Shown here piece after piece: positions 10,559-19,063 of a stretch of 64,000 nucleotides of DNA (its first letter is position 1; every line of letters begins with the position of its first letter). The DNA is from Streptomyces sp. NBC_01304 (lineage in GTDB: Bacteria; Actinomycetota; Actinomycetes; Streptomycetales; Streptomycetaceae): positions 9,610,001 through 9,674,000 of the forward strand of contig NZ_CP109055.1 in assembly GCF_035975855.1 (NCBI RefSeq). The letters run 5' to 3'. The translations under genes were made by a program, and so were the position numbers. Below the pieces are notes generated by a model that saw only the letters and a list, made by a program, of their open reading frames with translations, made no database searches and was not told the DNA's origin.

Positions 10559-11908
10559 TCAGCGCAGCGCCGTGGCCCGGTTCAGGACGGCGGCGGCGGG
10601 CTTGTGCCGGGAGTGGGGGACGAGACGTTGACGCAGGGCGTGCAGGTGGCGGGTGGCGCGGGCAGAATCGAGGTGGGGGTAGTGGTCGAGGAAGGCCGAC
10701 CAGTGGGTGAGGGCGGCCTCGAGGTGGCCGCGGGCCAGGAGGGTTTCGGCGAGGCGGGCGTGGGTGAGGGTGACCGCGTGGCGTTCGGCTCCGGTGCGCA
10801 GGCGCAGTGAGGCGGTGTAGGCGCCGATCGCGCCCGGCAGGTCGCCGAGGGCGGTGAGGGTCTGGGCGCGCTGGTAGTGCAGGGCCGCCAGGGGGTACGC
10901 GGTGAACGGGCCGGGGCTGCTGTCGGCCTGTTCGTGGAGACGCTCGGCGGTGGCCAACGCGGTCAGTGCGGCGTGCCGGTCGTGGCGGGCGGCGGCGACC
11001 GCGAGGTGGGCCTGGGCGTAGGCGCGGGCGATGCGTGGGGCGCCGCCGCGGGCGGCCTCGGCAGCCCGTTCGGACAGGTGCCAGACGGCAGGGGTGTGGT
11101 GGCCCAGGTCGCTTGCATGGGTGGCCATCGACCGCAGAGTGATCGCGAAGACGGCCCTATCACCTGCATCGGTGGCCAGGCGAGCCGCACAGTGGTGGTA
11201 GCGCTGGGCCAGCGCGTCGGCGCCGTCGTCCGCGGTCATCGTGCCAAGCAGCAGGGTCAGGCGGGCCGTACTGGCGAGCAGTTGGCGGCGGACGGGTTCA
11301 GGGGCGGAGCTGTGCAGCCATCCGGTGACGGGGTGGGTGAGGTAGGCGGCCAGGGCGGTGCGGACGTGGCCGCCGCCGTGGGCCTGGGCCGCGTCCGCGA
11401 AGCGGCGGGCCATCGCGTCCATCTGCTCGATCCGGGCCGGTATCGGGGCCGTCTCATCAGCACGAGGGCGGGGCTGCCCGGCCAGAGGGGGCAGGCCGGG
11501 CAAGGCGAGGGCGGCGAGGCTGTAGACGCCGGTCGTGAGCAAGCGGCGCCGGGCCGGATCGAACTCGGCCCGCACCAGAGCGGAGAGAGTACGCACCGCA
11601 TCAGCATCCCAGGACCGCTCCAACTCCGTAGCCAGAAACGGAATATCACCCTCCGGAACTCCTGAAAGCCCCGCCTCGGCGGGGGTGACCGGTCTGCCGA
11701 GGCGCCGGGAGAGCGCTTCGAGCAGGTAGGCGGGAGCGGGTGGGCGGGGGCGGGTGCCGGACAGCCAGCGCGAGATCGACGACTGCCCGCACACCAGCTG
11801 CTGCCCGTGCTCGGCGGCCACCCTGCGCACCGCCGCAGCCAGTTGGACCTCACTCAGGGCGGCTTCGCCCATCAGCCGCCGCAATGCGCTGTTCGGAGCC
11901 CGTGCCAC
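10559..11908 (-). CDS. XRE-type helix-turn-helix regulator with TPR-like C-terminus
   Basis: The N-terminal 65 residues form a Cro/C1-type HTH (SALRRLMGEAALSEVQLAAA, SSISRWLSGTRPRPP). It is followed by a long alpha-helical region of TPR-like repeats rich in AL/RA pairs (ARAYAQAHLAVAAARHDRHA, PAALHYQRAQTLTAL-type repeats). This is the common Streptomyces family of about 450 residues. The GTG at 11908 gives the family-typical start (VARAPNSALRRL) and follows AGAGGGAG; an ATG at 11965 is possible. It is transcribed divergently from the oxidase-like gene at 12259 and is the likely pathway-specific regulator. A truncated paralogue at 15165-15360 shares its upstream region. Confidence 0.85.
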   Translation of the reverse strand: MARAPNSALRRLMGEAALSEVQLAAAVRRVAAEHGQQLVCGQSSISRWLSGTRPRPPAPAYLLEALSRRLGRPVTPAEAGLSGVPEGDIPFLATELERSWDADAVRTLSALVRAEFDPARRRLLTTGVYSLAALALPGLPPLAGQPRPRADETAPIPARIEQMDAMARRFADAAQAHGGGHVRTALAAYLTHPVTGWLHSSAPEPVRRQLLASTARLTLLLGTMTADDGADALAQRYHHCAARLATDAGDRAVFAITLRSMATHASDLGHHTPAVWHLSERAAEAARGGAPRIARAYAQAHLAVAAARHDRHAALTALATAERLHEQADSSPGPFTAYPLAALHYQRAQTLTALGDLPGAIGAYTASLRLRTGAERHAVTLTHARLAETLLARGHLEAALTHWSAFLDHYPHLDSARATRHLHALRQRLVPHSRHKPAAAVLNRATALR

Positions 11909-11975
11909 GATGCCGCACTCCCTCTCTTCCGGCTTGCCACGCCTGCCCGTCACGCTCTCCGACATCGCGGGGCGT

Positions 11976-12065
11976 TCACAAGGGCGCAAGGTTGCATGCT
12001 GTGCATGGCATTGCCCGCCTGGGCCCTCTGTGCGGGGCGCTCGAGTGGCGGTGCACTGGTCAAGT
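11976..12065. promoter_or_regulatory. Regulator upstream region, copy A of a duplicated element
   Basis: This 90-bp stretch upstream of the intact regulator is clearly similar to 15398-15490, upstream of the truncated paralogue. Both share TTCACAAG, GCGCAA, GTTGCAT, CTGTGCGG and GCGGTGCACTGGT in the same order. Repeated TTGCA/TGCA half-sites suggest a protein-binding site, perhaps for autoregulation. The duplication is visible; the regulatory role is inferred. Confidence 0.5.
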
Positions 12066-12222
12066 ACCCCGCTACTCAAGGTTGGGAAGCTAGTCGTTGC
12101 GGGACCGCCCGCACGGGACCCCTGGGAAGGAGGCGACGAGTATTCCTCGGAGGATGAGCCCGTTCCCACCCCCTCCGCACATTTATAGAGGCGGGCTGCC
12201 TGATCGCGGTAGCTAAGAAATA

Positions 12223-12243
12223 GTTGACAGAGGAATTGTCGAC
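12223..12243. promoter_or_regulatory. Palindrome overlapping a -35-like box upstream of the oxidase-like gene
   Basis: GTTGACA and TGTCGAC form an imperfect palindrome separated by 7 nt, 16 bp before the ATG at 12259. It contains a TTGACA -35-like hexamer, so it may be an operator. No matching -10 box was identified. Confidence 0.35.
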
Positions 12244-12258
12244 CTCGGGGAGATTGAG

Positions 12259-13767
12259 ATGAAGTCCGTCTTGATGCTGATGAATTCAATGGGGCGCTCT
12301 TTCGAGGAGAACCCCCTGCTGAAATGGCTCAGGGAGAGCGAATCTGACGTTGAGAGGAAGCTCTGGCTCGGTATCTTTTCCGCCCCCTTTGTCATGCACT
12401 TCTCCGACCTGAATCGCTACCACATCAGTTATGGCGATGAAGCGGCCGGGGACCGGCACCGCACCGTACTCAACCAGCATGCCGCGGAAGATATGACTCA
12501 CTCCGAGCTGTTCGTGAAGGATTTTTCGACCTTGGGATGGGAGCAGCACTTCGGATCGTCTCCGCGACTGATGGACTTCCTCTACACACACCCCGACCTT
12601 GCCCAATTGCGTGCAGCGATCGCCGAACTCACCTCACTCGTCATCCACAGTCAAGATCCAGCCGCGCGGTTCGCTGTGGTCGAGGCCATCGAAGCATCTG
12701 GTAACGGGCTGTTCCGGCACACGGCACCCTTGGCCCTCGAGTACCGCAAACGCACAGGCAAGGAACTCGTCTTCTGGGGAGACCACCATTTGACGCTGGA
12801 GAACGGCCACACAATGACCAGTGACGAAGAGGCGTTTGCCGGACTACGCTTGGACAAGCAGCGCCGCGCCCAAGTCACGACCGCCGCCACGGAAACTTTC
12901 AGGATCCTCGATGACCTGGGGTACGAGATGATGCGGCTGGTGCAGGATGCTGTTGAGCGGACTGGTCTACCGGATATCTCGACCGCCCACGACACGTCAC
13001 CGAAAGACTCCAAGGCCGCCACGCTGACAAAAGCGCATCCGTGGTGTCAGAGTTCTACGCTCCACCCGTCGCACGGTCCAACCGCACAAGCCCTCGCTGA
13101 GCTTGTGGCGTCGGCCGAACGTTCCGCGCTCACCTTGCATCTGCGCGAAGCCGCCCACAGCGCAAGTTTCGCCGCGTTGCGTCGGTTCATGCCGGCTCTT
13201 GCCCTCGACGTCTGCGCCCGGCGTACGCTGTATGACCACACGCTGCCCTTCCGTCGTCCGTTGGATCATGCTCAGCGGAGGGTCGGCACGCTGGCTCGGC
13301 TTATCGGCCCGTCGACAGCCTCGCTGTTCACTGACTGGCAGAACCTCGACATGGACGGTCACTTGCAGTGGAGCGCGACGGACTGCCTGCGTTACCTATT
13401 CCTGGAACCAGGTACAGAGCCGGTGAGGGCACTACACGCCACGCTGACGCGGCACTTCACAGCAGACGACATCAACGTTCGGCTCTGGGCCGCTGCCGCG
13501 GCTTCCGCATTGAGTATTGCCTTCAACAATGCCCTCGCTGGACTTGGACGTGCTGTGCAAGACGCCGAAGGGCTGTCCCTGCCGTTCCTCAGTGCTCCCG
13601 ATCTCTCAGCGTGGCCGGTTGACGGGGCATACAACCTTCTGGAACCCGCTGGTGGCCCCTCAACCGAACGGGCAACGGCCGCAGTTCGGAGCATCGCTGA
13701 GGCTCTTCAGCAACGAGACGACGTGCTGTTCCGATACTGCCTCGATGCTCCAGCACTTGGCCACTGA
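12259..13767 (+). CDS. Putative haem-oxygenase-like diiron oxidase, two-domain protein (502 aa)
   Basis: The ATG at 12259 follows GGGGAGATTGAG. The N-terminal 190 residues carry a metal-ligand-like pattern: H74-x2-E77-D78-x2-H81, then E142/E145 and H154, then H176-H177, E181 and H184 (FWGDHHLTLENGH). Clusters of E-x-x-H and H-x-x-x-E-x-x-H on successive helices are typical of the haem-oxygenase-like diiron oxidase (UndA/BesC-type) fold. The C-terminal 240 residues are helical and unrecognised, and may be a second helical domain. GC at third positions is lower than in neighbours, suggesting separate acquisition. In this cluster it could oxidise or cleave a polyketide or terpenoid intermediate; that is inference, and TenA-like or non-enzymatic roles remain possible. 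Confidence 0.5.
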   Translation: MKSVLMLMNSMGRSFEENPLLKWLRESESDVERKLWLGIFSAPFVMHFSDLNRYHISYGDEAAGDRHRTVLNQHAAEDMTHSELFVKDFSTLGWEQHFGSSPRLMDFLYTHPDLAQLRAAIAELTSLVIHSQDPAARFAVVEAIEASGNGLFRHTAPLALEYRKRTGKELVFWGDHHLTLENGHTMTSDEEAFAGLRLDKQRRAQVTTAATETFRILDDLGYEMMRLVQDAVERTGLPDISTAHDTSPKDSKAATLTKAHPWCQSSTLHPSHGPTAQALAELVASAERSALTLHLREAAHSASFAALRRFMPALALDVCARRTLYDHTLPFRRPLDHAQRRVGTLARLIGPSTASLFTDWQNLDMDGHLQWSATDCLRYLFLEPGTEPVRALHATLTRHFTADDINVRLWAAAAASALSIAFNNALAGLGRAVQDAEGLSLPFLSAPDLSAWPVDGAYNLLEPAGGPSTERATAAVRSIAEALQQRDDVLFRYCLDAPALGH

Positions 13768-14016
13768 GAAGGCAACTACAAGCCGATGTCGCACCGATGG
13801 AACGTACCGGGCGAGCGAGGCCCCTGGTGGCTGCCCCCCATTACCCCCCGGGCCGGGTGGTCAGCAGCACTTGGATATGACGGACGAGGAGTGACCGACG
13901 GTGCGACATCGCTGTTGCACACCGCGCCGGACTGCGGGGATGGACGCCGTCTGGCCAGTGATCGAGGCCCTGATCGTCGGTGATCCGCCCATCTCGGCTT
14001 CGGTCGGGAGGCGGTG
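13768..14016. repeat. Non-coding gap with a 13-bp inverted repeat (13784-13796 / 13899-13911)
   Basis: CGATGTCGCACCG and its reverse complement face each other about 100 bp apart between the oxidase-like and prenyltransferase genes. CAGCACTTGG also appears twice, near 13751 and 13865. The interval is rich in C and G runs and holds no convincing gene. It may be a miniature inverted-repeat scar or a structured leader. Confidence 0.35.
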
Positions 14017-15162
14017 ATGAGGCAGCAAGCCAATCACCATGCGTCGCTGTTGGGCGGGCATGTCTCCCAGCAGCTTCGACGCCTGCTGCAAATCGCCGAC
14101 GTCGGTGGTCACAGCCATACCTATCGGCGCATGGTGGAGGAACTGCTGGGCCCGGCGGCCCGGCGGCCGCTATCTTCTGGTGCTCCCTCAGGCTCGTTCG
14201 TCTCCGACGACCACACACCTGTGGAGTTCTCGCTCTCGTTTTCTCCGGACGCGGCTCCGTTGTTGCGGGTGCTGGTGGAACCCGGCTGTCAGGCGACTAC
14301 CTGGGCGGGCAGTGGGCGGGCGGGGCTGTGTGCGCTGGAACGGGCAACCAGTGCGTGGGGGGTACGGCTGGACCAGTTGGACCTTCTGAACGATCTGTTT
14401 CTTCCGCCAGCGGCGCAGGGGCCCTTCGCATTGTGGTGTGCGGCGGAGCTGCGGCCTAGCGGCCATCCAGGATTTAAGGTCTACCTCAACCCCTTGGCCC
14501 ATGGGCCGATGCGAGCGGCCGAGGTCGTCGAGGATGCGCTGGCCCGGCTGGGGTTCAGCGAGGCTTACCCGACGGCGCGTCAGCATGCGGCACTCGGCTC
14601 TACCAAGGGGGAAGATTTCCTCTTCTTCGCGCTCGATGTGGGCCAATGGGGTGATCCGCGAGTGAAGGTCTACCAACGGCACCCCAACGCCACACTCGAC
14701 GATATTATCGATGCCGCGCGGCTCATGCCGGGCCCCCACCCCGAGGCCATAGCTACCTTTTGCTACCAGGCCGCTGGCGTGGACCGGTTCGACCGACTGC
14801 CCGTCATTTCCTGCTACTCCTACACGGCAGCCGATAGCCGCCTGCCCAGCGCTTACACCGTCCACGTGCCGGTGCGCGCCTATCTGTCCGACGACCAGAT
14901 AGTTCGCAATCGTGCTGTGCAGATGTTACAGGACTACGGCATGCGCCACGGCGTCCTGGACCGGGCACTGACGGCCCTGGTGACACGGCGGCTGTCCGAC
15001 GGCGTCGGTCTCATCCCGTATTTCAGCCTGGTGCATCCTCGGCGCGGGCCCGCCCGGATCACCAGCTACCTCTCCTCCGAGGCGTACCAAGTGGCGCCCC
15101 AGCAGCGCACGCCCTTCGCCGCCGCAGCGGACCGTGTCCCCGAGCCTCGGACGTCGTCGTGA
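14017..15162 (+). CDS. DMATS-type (ABBA-fold) aromatic prenyltransferase
   Basis: A 381-residue soluble protein with the length and motifs of the dimethylallyltryptophan-synthase family. Diphosphate-binding K-x-Y elements are visible as GFKVYLNP and RVKVYQRH, and a third Y-x-x-H/Y-type strand lies in [12 protein letters not shown]. Such enzymes transfer dimethylallyl or longer prenyl groups to an electron-rich aromatic ring without the Asp-rich motifs of membrane prenyltransferases. ATG 14017 follows GGGAGG with 5-nt spacing; GTG 14014 is the alternative. A TTA codon (14926-14928) suggests bldA-dependent translation. The likely acceptor is an aromatic product of the cluster PKS or tryptophan; the substrate cannot be read from sequence. 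Confidence 0.82.
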   Translation: MRQQANHHASLLGGHVSQQLRRLLQIADVGGHSHTYRRMVEELLGPAARRPLSSGAPSGSFVSDDHTPVEFSLSFSPDAAPLLRVLVEPGCQATTWAGSGRAGLCALERATSAWGVRLDQLDLLNDLFLPPAAQGPFALWCAAELRPSGHPGFKVYLNPLAHGPMRAAEVVEDALARLGFSEAYPTARQHAALGSTKGEDFLFFALDVGQWGDPRVKVYQRHPNATLDDIIDAARLMPGPHPEAIATFCYQAAGVDRFDRLPVISCYSYTAADSRLPSAYTVHVPVRAYLSDDQIVRNRAVQMLQDYGMRHGVLDRALTALVTRRLSDGVGLIPYFSLVHPRRGPARITSYLSSEAYQVAPQQRTPFAAAADRVPEPRTSS

Positions 15163-15164
15163 GT

Positions 15165-15360
15165 GGCTGTGACGTTGTTTGCCAGCATCAGCGCCGGAAC
15201 CGGTGGCCGCGGGGTGGTGCCCGACAGCCAGCGCGAGACCATCGACCGGTCGCATGCCAGTTGCTGCCCGTGTTCAGCGGCCACCTGCCCAGGGCTGCGG
15301 CGAGTTGGGCGCCGCTCCAGTCTGCCTCCGCCAGCAGGGCCCGCAGGCGGGTGTTCTCCT
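15165..15360 (-). pseudogene. Truncated, frameshifted paralogue of the XRE/TPR regulator
   Basis: The reverse strand encodes [20 protein letters not shown], then after a frameshift [20 protein letters not shown] and [13 protein letters not shown]. This matches the HTH of the intact regulator at 10559-11908. It ends abruptly after about 65 residues at the prenyltransferase stop, so the TPR part is missing. Its upstream DNA is also duplicated (15398-15490). Confidence 0.75.
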
Positions 15361-15397
15361 CCCCGGTTTCCGGTCAACCGGACCGTCCCCGCCAGCT

Positions 15398-15490
15398 TTT
15401 CACAAGCGCGCAATGTTGCATCGGTTGCAGCGCATTCACTGCCCCGGCCCCCTGTGCGGTCCGGGGCCGGGGCGGTGCACTGGTTGTACC
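15398..15490. promoter_or_regulatory. Copy B of the duplicated regulator upstream region
   Basis: This stretch shares ordered blocks with 11976-12065 (TTCACAAG, GCGCAA, GTTGCAT, CTGTGCGG, GCGGTGCACTGGT). It now lies about 90 bp upstream of the dxs-ispH start. If the intact regulator binds copy A, it may also bind here and control the prenyltransferase-precursor genes. That is a testable inference. Confidence 0.45.
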
Positions 15491-15578
15491 CGGCGACCGG
15501 CTGCCTGCAACTACGGGCGGGGGCGCTGGGTTCGCAATCGGCCACGCCTGCCCTGGACCCCGGCGAAGGAAGAGCCCG

Positions 15579-17780
15579 ATGACTGCCCCACCAGATACCG
15601 TGCCCCGCTTAGCCGATCTGGCCGATATGGCTGATCCGGAGGCGCTGCGGGATGTACCGGCCGGAGAACTCCCTGCTCTGGCCGGGCAGATCAGGGAGTT
15701 CCTGATTGAGAAGGCGTGCGCGGCAGGCGGGCATCTGGGGCCGAATCTGGGCGTGGTGGAGCTGACCCTGGCTCTGCACCGGGTCTTCGACTCGCCCTGT
15801 GACGCGCTGGTCTTCGATACCGGCCATCAGGCGTACGTACACAAGCTGATCACCGGGCGCGGTAAGGATTTCGACACGCTGCGGCAAGCAGGTGGCCTGT
15901 CCGGCTACCCGTCGCGGGGCGAGTTGGTGCACGACCTGGTGGAGAACTCGCATGCCTCCACCGCCCTGTCGTACGCCGACGGCCTGGCCAAGGCACGCGC
16001 CCTGAACGACCAGAGGGAGCGGGCGGTGGTCGCCGTCATCGGCGACGGCGCGATGACCGGCGGCATGGCGTGGGAAGCCCTGACCAACATCGGCGGTGCG
16101 CCCAAGCAGCCGGTGATCGTGGTGCTCAACGACAACGGCCGCTCCTACGCCCCCACCGCCGGGGCCCTGGCCCATCACCTCGCGGCCCTGATACAGGGCG
16201 GGGGCGCTGAGGCGTGCCAGAACCTGTTCACCGAGCTTGGCTTCACCTACTTCGGGCCCGTCGACGGGCACAACACCAGCGAACTCGAAGCCGTGCTGCG
16301 GCGGGCGCGCGCCATAGGCCGCCCTGTGGTGGTGCATGTGATGACCGTCAAGGGCAAGGGCTACCCCCCGGCCGAGCAGGATGAGGCGGACTGCCTGCAC
16401 GCCGTGGGGACCGTCGACACCGCCACAGGCCGCCCGGTCGTCACCACTTCCGGCGCGGAGTCCTGGACGAGCGTATTCGGCCAAGCCTTGGTGGAGGTGG
16501 CGGCCGAGATCGAGGACGTCGTCGCGATCACAGCGGCGATGCTGCGGCCCGCCGGCCTCAACCCCATGTCCCAGAAATGCCCGGAGAGGGTGTTCGACGT
16601 CGGCATCGCCGAACAGCATGCCGTCATCAGTGCGGCCGGCCTGGCGATGGGCGGCTTCCACCCCGTCGTCGCGATCTACGCCACCTTCCTCAACCGGGCC
16701 GTCGACCAAGTCCTGATGGACGTGGCTCTGCACCGGCTGCCAGTGACCTTTGTCCTGGACCGGGCGGGCCTCACCGGCCCCGACGGGCCGTGTCATCACG
16801 GCATGTGGGACCTGTCCCTGCTCCCCGTGGTGCCGGGCCTGCGGATCGCCGCCCCGCGCGATCCGGCCCGGCTCCGGAGCCTGCTGCGATCAGCGGTGGA
16901 CACACACGACGGGCCCACCCTGCTGCGCCTGCCCAAAGCCCCCGCCGGAAACGACATCGAAGCAGTCGCCTGCATCGACGGCCTCGATATCCTGCACCGC
17001 AGCCCCGGCCGCCCTCTGGACGTCCTCCTGGTGCCGGTGGGCCCGATGGCCCAGGCCGCCCTCGAGGCAAACGAGGACTACGACATCCTGCTGATCGGCC
17101 ACGAGGGCCACGAGGAAGTCATCGACACGTCGGGTGAGGCGCCGGACCACATCACCCTGGTCGACGGCCCGGGTGACGTCGCCAATGTCGAGGTCAGGGA
17201 CGAGTCGAAGGTCGTCTGGCTGTCCCAGACCACCCTCTCCGTCGACGAGACAATGGAGACGGTCAACGCCCTCAAGGAGAAGTTCCCGCAGCTCATCTCG
17301 CCGCCCAGCGACGACATCTGCTACGCCACCCAGAACCGGCAGATCGCCGTCAAGCAGATCGGCGCCGAGTCCGACCTGGTCATCGTGGTCGGCTCCAAGA
17401 ACTCCTCGAACTCGGTCCGGCTCGTCGAGGTCGCGCATAGTGCCGGTGCCCCGGCCGCCCGCCTTGTGGATACCGCCGACCAAATCGACGAAGCCGGGTT
17501 GGAGGACGTCTCCACCGTTGGTGTCACCTCTGGCGCATCCGTCCCCGAGGTCCTGGCGGACGGCGTACTTCAGTGGCTGGCCGCCCGCGGCTACGAGGAC
17601 GTGGAGACGGTCAAGACCGCCGACGAGTCCATCACCTTCTCGCTTCCCAAGGACCTCCGCCGCTCCCGCGAAGCCGACCTCGGCATGTCCTACAAGGGAA
17701 AAGCCATCAGGATCATCCCGGAGGAACCTGTGGGGGTGGCCGAGGAAGATAATCCCGTCCAGAACAGGAAGAGCCGCTAA
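15579..17780 (+). CDS. Chimeric 1-deoxy-D-xylulose-5-phosphate synthase / C-terminal IspH fusion
   Basis: The ATG follows GAAGGAAGAGCCCG. Residues 1-496 are Dxs: [17 protein letters not shown], the thiamine-diphosphate motif [34 protein letters not shown] and FVLDRAG. About 35 residues usual between NGRSYAPT and LFTELGF are absent, which is the loop known to be disordered in E. coli Dxs. At residue 497 (near 17067) the transketolase C-terminal domain breaks off and the frame continues as Isp[43 protein letters not shown] (Cys 581) and [15 protein letters not shown]. IspH normally binds its 4Fe-4S cluster with three cysteines; the two N-terminal ones and the His41/His74 regions are missing. 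The Dxs part may be active; the IspH part almost certainly cannot be on its own. The stop overlaps the UbiA start (TAATG). Confidence 0.9.
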   Translation: MTAPPDTVPRLADLADMADPEALRDVPAGELPALAGQIREFLIEKACAAGGHLGPNLGVVELTLALHRVFDSPCDALVFDTGHQAYVHKLITGRGKDFDTLRQAGGLSGYPSRGELVHDLVENSHASTALSYADGLAKARALNDQRERAVVAVIGDGAMTGGMAWEALTNIGGAPKQPVIVVLNDNGRSYAPTAGALAHHLAALIQGGGAEACQNLFTELGFTYFGPVDGHNTSELEAVLRRARAIGRPVVVHVMTVKGKGYPPAEQDEADCLHAVGTVDTATGRPVVTTSGAESWTSVFGQALVEVAAEIEDVVAITAAMLRPAGLNPMSQKCPERVFDVGIAEQHAVISAAGLAMGGFHPVVAIYATFLNRAVDQVLMDVALHRLPVTFVLDRAGLTGPDGPCHHGMWDLSLLPVVPGLRIAAPRDPARLRSLLRSAVDTHDGPTLLRLPKAPAGNDIEAVACIDGLDILHRSPGRPLDVLLVPVGPMAQAALEANEDYDILLIGHEGHEEVIDTSGEAPDHITLVDGPGDVANVEVRDESKVVWLSQTTLSVDETMETVNALKEKFPQLISPPSDDICYATQNRQIAVKQIGAESDLVIVVGSKNSSNSVRLVEVAHSAGAPAARLVDTADQIDEAGLEDVSTVGVTSGASVPEVLADGVLQWLAARGYEDVETVKTADESITFSLPKDLRRSREADLGMSYKGKAIRIIPEEPVGVAEEDNPVQNRKSR

Positions 17781-18883
17781 TGACGAATCCGCTCACCGGA
17801 CCTCTGGCGGGATTCTTGACGCGGGCGCGGGAAGCGAATACTTCGGCACCGCGAGAAGTTGCCACCGAAAAACGTGTGTCAGTAGGTAAACAACCGGAGC
17901 CGCAGAGTGATTTTAGAGACGCGCACACCTATTCGGTGCATGTATCATCGAACTCGCGAAGCCCCGCCGGGCCGGTGGAAGCACCCAATCCGGTGGTACC
18001 CGAATGGCGCCGACCCGTTCGCCGTCTCTGGTTCGAAATCTGTTTGAGTTGGCGATTCATCGGCGGGGATGCCTCCTCCATGCTCCTGCCGCCCATGCTC
18101 TTCACCAGTGCGGCATGGCGCAGTCTCGGTGGGGATTGGAAAGATCTGCTGGAATCGGAAGGTGCTGCGCTGGGCTATTTCTGGCTGGCCCTCTATCTGT
18201 TCTGCATTTCCAATCAAACTACAGGGATCGCGGAAGACAGTCTGAACAAACCTCACCGCCCTCTGGTCACAGGAAAAATCTCCTTGCGAGGCGCATTCCT
18301 GCGCTGGTGGTGCGTTTTCGCTCTGTATATGGCCCTAGGTGTCTTACTGGGAATCCCCGAGTGGACGGCGCTGTGGGCCGCCATGACCGTTCTCTATAAC
18401 CATCTGGGATGGGCGAGGCGTTGGTATGGAAAGAACCTCTGCATCGCAATCGCTACCTTCGCCCAGCTTGCAGCCGCGTGGGAGATTTCTGGCCCGCTCA
18501 CCAAGAGTGGATGGAGGGTAATCGCAGCCATCATCTTCCTGTTCAACTTGGTGATGTCGGTGCAAGACTTGCGCGACATCGCCGGCGATTTCGAGAATAA
18601 CCGGCGAACTCTCCCCATGGTTATTGGGCAGTGGCCTACTCGGATCTTCGCAGCGATCGGCTTGTCCATCCTTCCGGTGGCCGTCCACTACTGGATCTTC
18701 GGCGGAACTTCAGATATTTCACTCAGCCTGAGAGCATACGAGGGCTTGCTGGCCGCAGTCAGTTGGATCGCGGCGGCACGCGTCCTGCTATACCGCGACC
18801 CAGCTAGCGATCACCGGACGTACCTGCTCTACACCACGTGGTATTGCCTGCTCGTAACGAGCAGCATTGCCGTTCCTCCATGA
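17780..18883 (+). CDS. UbiA-family membrane prenyltransferase
   Basis: A 367-residue protein with a long polar N-terminus of about 85 residues followed by multiple membrane helices. Both Asp-rich motifs are seen: N145-x7-D153 with SLNKPHRPLVTGK, and D263LRDIAGD270FENNRRTLP. UbiA enzymes bind the prenyl diphosphate through Mg2+ at these sites and prenylate an aromatic or other acceptor in the membrane. It is translationally coupled to dxs-ispH (TAATG). Third-position GC is lower than usual, and a TTA leucine codon occurs at residue 189 (18344-18346), suggesting bldA control. It probably attaches an isoprenoid chain to a cluster intermediate. Confidence 0.88.
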   Translation: MTNPLTGPLAGFLTRAREANTSAPREVATEKRVSVGKQPEPQSDFRDAHTYSVHVSSNSRSPAGPVEAPNPVVPEWRRPVRRLWFEICLSWRFIGGDASSMLLPPMLFTSAAWRSLGGDWKDLLESEGAALGYFWLALYLFCISNQTTGIAEDSLNKPHRPLVTGKISLRGAFLRWWCVFALYMALGVLLGIPEWTALWAAMTVLYNHLGWARRWYGKNLCIAIATFAQLAAAWEISGPLTKSGWRVIAAIIFLFNLVMSVQDLRDIAGDFENNRRTLPMVIGQWPTRIFAAIGLSILPVAVHYWIFGGTSDISLSLRAYEGLLAAVSWIAAARVLLYRDPASDHRTYLLYTTWYCLLVTSSIAVPP

Positions 18884-19063
18884 AATCCCAGAGGGCTGGC
18901 AGGGAGGTGGTGAAGGTGCTGGCTGCTCATTGGCCGCCCGATGCCAAGACGCCTCCTTAGCGCGCGATGAAGATGCCAGCCAAGGGGCCTCGCTGGATTC
19001 TGACCCCATCGTCGATCAGCTCATTTTCGGAGCAAAACCTAGGAGAAACGAGGAGATAGAGGG
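18884..19063. other. Short intergenic region between the UbiA and FAD-oxygenase genes
   Basis: No gene is seen in this 180-bp gap. The last bases hold GGAGAAACGAGGAGATAGAGGG, a purine-rich ribosome site for the next gene. Confidence 0.4.
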
